Source: Streptomyces montanisoli (GTDB taxonomy: Bacteria; Actinomycetota; Actinomycetes; Streptomycetales; Streptomycetaceae). From it: DNA of 53,274 bases. The stretch spans positions 1-53,274 of the forward strand of contig NZ_JAGIQL010000033.1 in assembly GCF_017813245.1 (NCBI RefSeq). The letters are read 5' to 3'. Both the position numbers and the translations under genes were made by a program. The notes below the pieces were generated by a model, which ran no database searches, was not told the origin of the DNA, and worked only from the letters and a program-made list of their open reading frames with translations. Shown here piece by piece: positions 52,749-53,274 of this stretch; positions within the stretch are counted from its first letter, which is position 1; the number at the start of each line of letters is the position of its first letter.

Positions 52749-53274
52749 TCAGGGCGCGTGGGTGCGTGACTCCAGGTCCTCGCGGGTCGCGGCCCCGTAC
52801 ACGCCCGAGGGGTCGCTCGTGATGCCGTGCCCCCGCTGGTAGCGCGCCACCGCGTTCCTGACGCCCGTGTCGTACGTGCCGTCCGGTGCGCCCAGGTAGG
52901 CGAGGAGCAGCTGGCCGAGGCGCCTTTGCAACTCGACCACCTCGGGCCCCTTGTCACCTTCCCGCAGCACTGGCGGCCCGGCCGGCGCGCTCGCCGACGT
53001 CGCGGGCGACCCGCCCGCCGCCGGCGTGGTCCCGCGATCGGTCGCCGAAGGTGTCGCGGCCCCCCGGCCCGCTACGGCCACCGCGCCCTGCGGTGAGGCG
53101 GACGGACCGCCGCTCCGCGGCGTACGCGCCACACCCTCGCGCCCGCTTCCGGAGGCGGACGGCGGCGGGCCCGTGCGGCCCGAGGCCGCCGGACTGGTCG
53201 CCGCGCCCGTGGTCACACCGTCTCTGCGGCCGCCCGGCAGGGCGGCGCCGGACCGCGAGGACGGCGCCGCGGCC
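52749..53274 (-). CDS. peptidoglycan-binding domain protein, N-terminus outside window
   Basis: The frame is open to the right edge with no stop, so only the C-terminal 174 residues are seen. The last about 75 residues are a PG_binding_1 domain (GPEVVELQRRLGQLLLAYLG, TYDTGVRNAVARYQRGHGI), which binds cell-wall peptidoglycan. Before it is a long Ser/Pro/Ala/Gly-rich linker. A GTG at 53216 could start a short version but has no ribosome binding site and lies inside the linker, so a longer protein, probably with a membrane anchor, is more likely. Its stop is 8 nt from that of phoD, convergent. Confidence 0.82.
   Translation of the reverse strand, partial: AAAPSSRSGAALPGGRRDGVTTGAATSPAASGRTGPPPSASGSGREGVARTPRSGGPSASPQGAVAVAGRGAATPSATDRGTTPAAGGSPATSASAPAGPPVLREGDKGPEVVELQRRLGQLLLAYLGAPDGTYDTGVRNAVARYQRGHGITSDPSGVYGAATREDLESRTHAP

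Overview
The window is very GC-rich DNA (roughly 70% or more) with strong GC bias at third codon positions, GTG and TTG starts, and several genes whose -10 element lies about 7 nt before the start codon. It encodes a chaplin, a MelC1/MelC2 tyrosinase pair, an RppA/CYP158/cupin pigment cassette, a MatB-type malonyl-CoA synthetase and a second HemC. Together these point to a Streptomyces chromosome, probably outside the core. I see no insertion sequences, phage genes, CRISPR array, rRNA or tRNA.

Left block (1-11.4 kb): an SDR oxidoreductase, then an L-rhamnose-type sugar locus. L-rhamnose isomerase and a LacI regulator are on the minus strand. Divergent from them on the plus strand is an operon of ABC ATPase, two permeases, a lipoprotein substrate-binding protein, L-rhamnose mutarotase, a fucose/arabinose-isomerase-family protein and a second LacI paralogue. 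The divergent intergenic region has a readable promoter for each direction, each followed just downstream of its expected transcription start by a near-palindromic LacI operator. Rhamnulokinase and aldolase are not in the window.

Middle block (11.4-31.6 kb): melC1-melC2 converging on a chaplin with a histidine-rich tail; a DUF2000/AsnC divergent pair; a PAS-GAF-PP2C phosphatase; a 1151-residue secreted phosphodiester glycosidase/metallophosphoesterase fusion; a GNAT acetyltransferase resembling the C-terminal domain of O-GlcNAcase; a single-domain response regulator; an enolase-superfamily protein; the rppA-CYP158-momA flaviolin cassette; a TetR/epimerase divergent pair with twin operators; metF; an aldo/keto reductase; a cold-shock protein; and a protein with three ~33-residue repeats fused to four membrane segments.

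Right block (31.6-53.3 kb): an MFS transporter, a histidine phosphatase, zinc-free ribosomal proteins L33 and L31 behind a candidate Zur box, a structured RNA or attenuator candidate ending in a true U-tract terminator, matB, a DUF2510 membrane protein, an SDR behind a MerR-type promoter, a GH1 beta-glucosidase behind two CebR-like operators, a secreted S53 peptidase, an H1-like protein, a methyltransferase, hemC2, a GT87 mannosyltransferase, a second aldo/keto reductase, an XRE-DUF5753 regulator, an MFS exporter, a Tat-exported PhoD phosphatase and the C-terminal part of a peptidoglycan-binding protein that runs off the right edge.

The least explained items are the structured RNA element at about 34.9-35.05 kb, the metallophosphoesterase that has lost exactly the two histidines of one metal site, the His-tailed chaplin, the operator shared by the GNAT gene and the beta-glucosidase, and the repeat/membrane protein at 30.4-31.6 kb.
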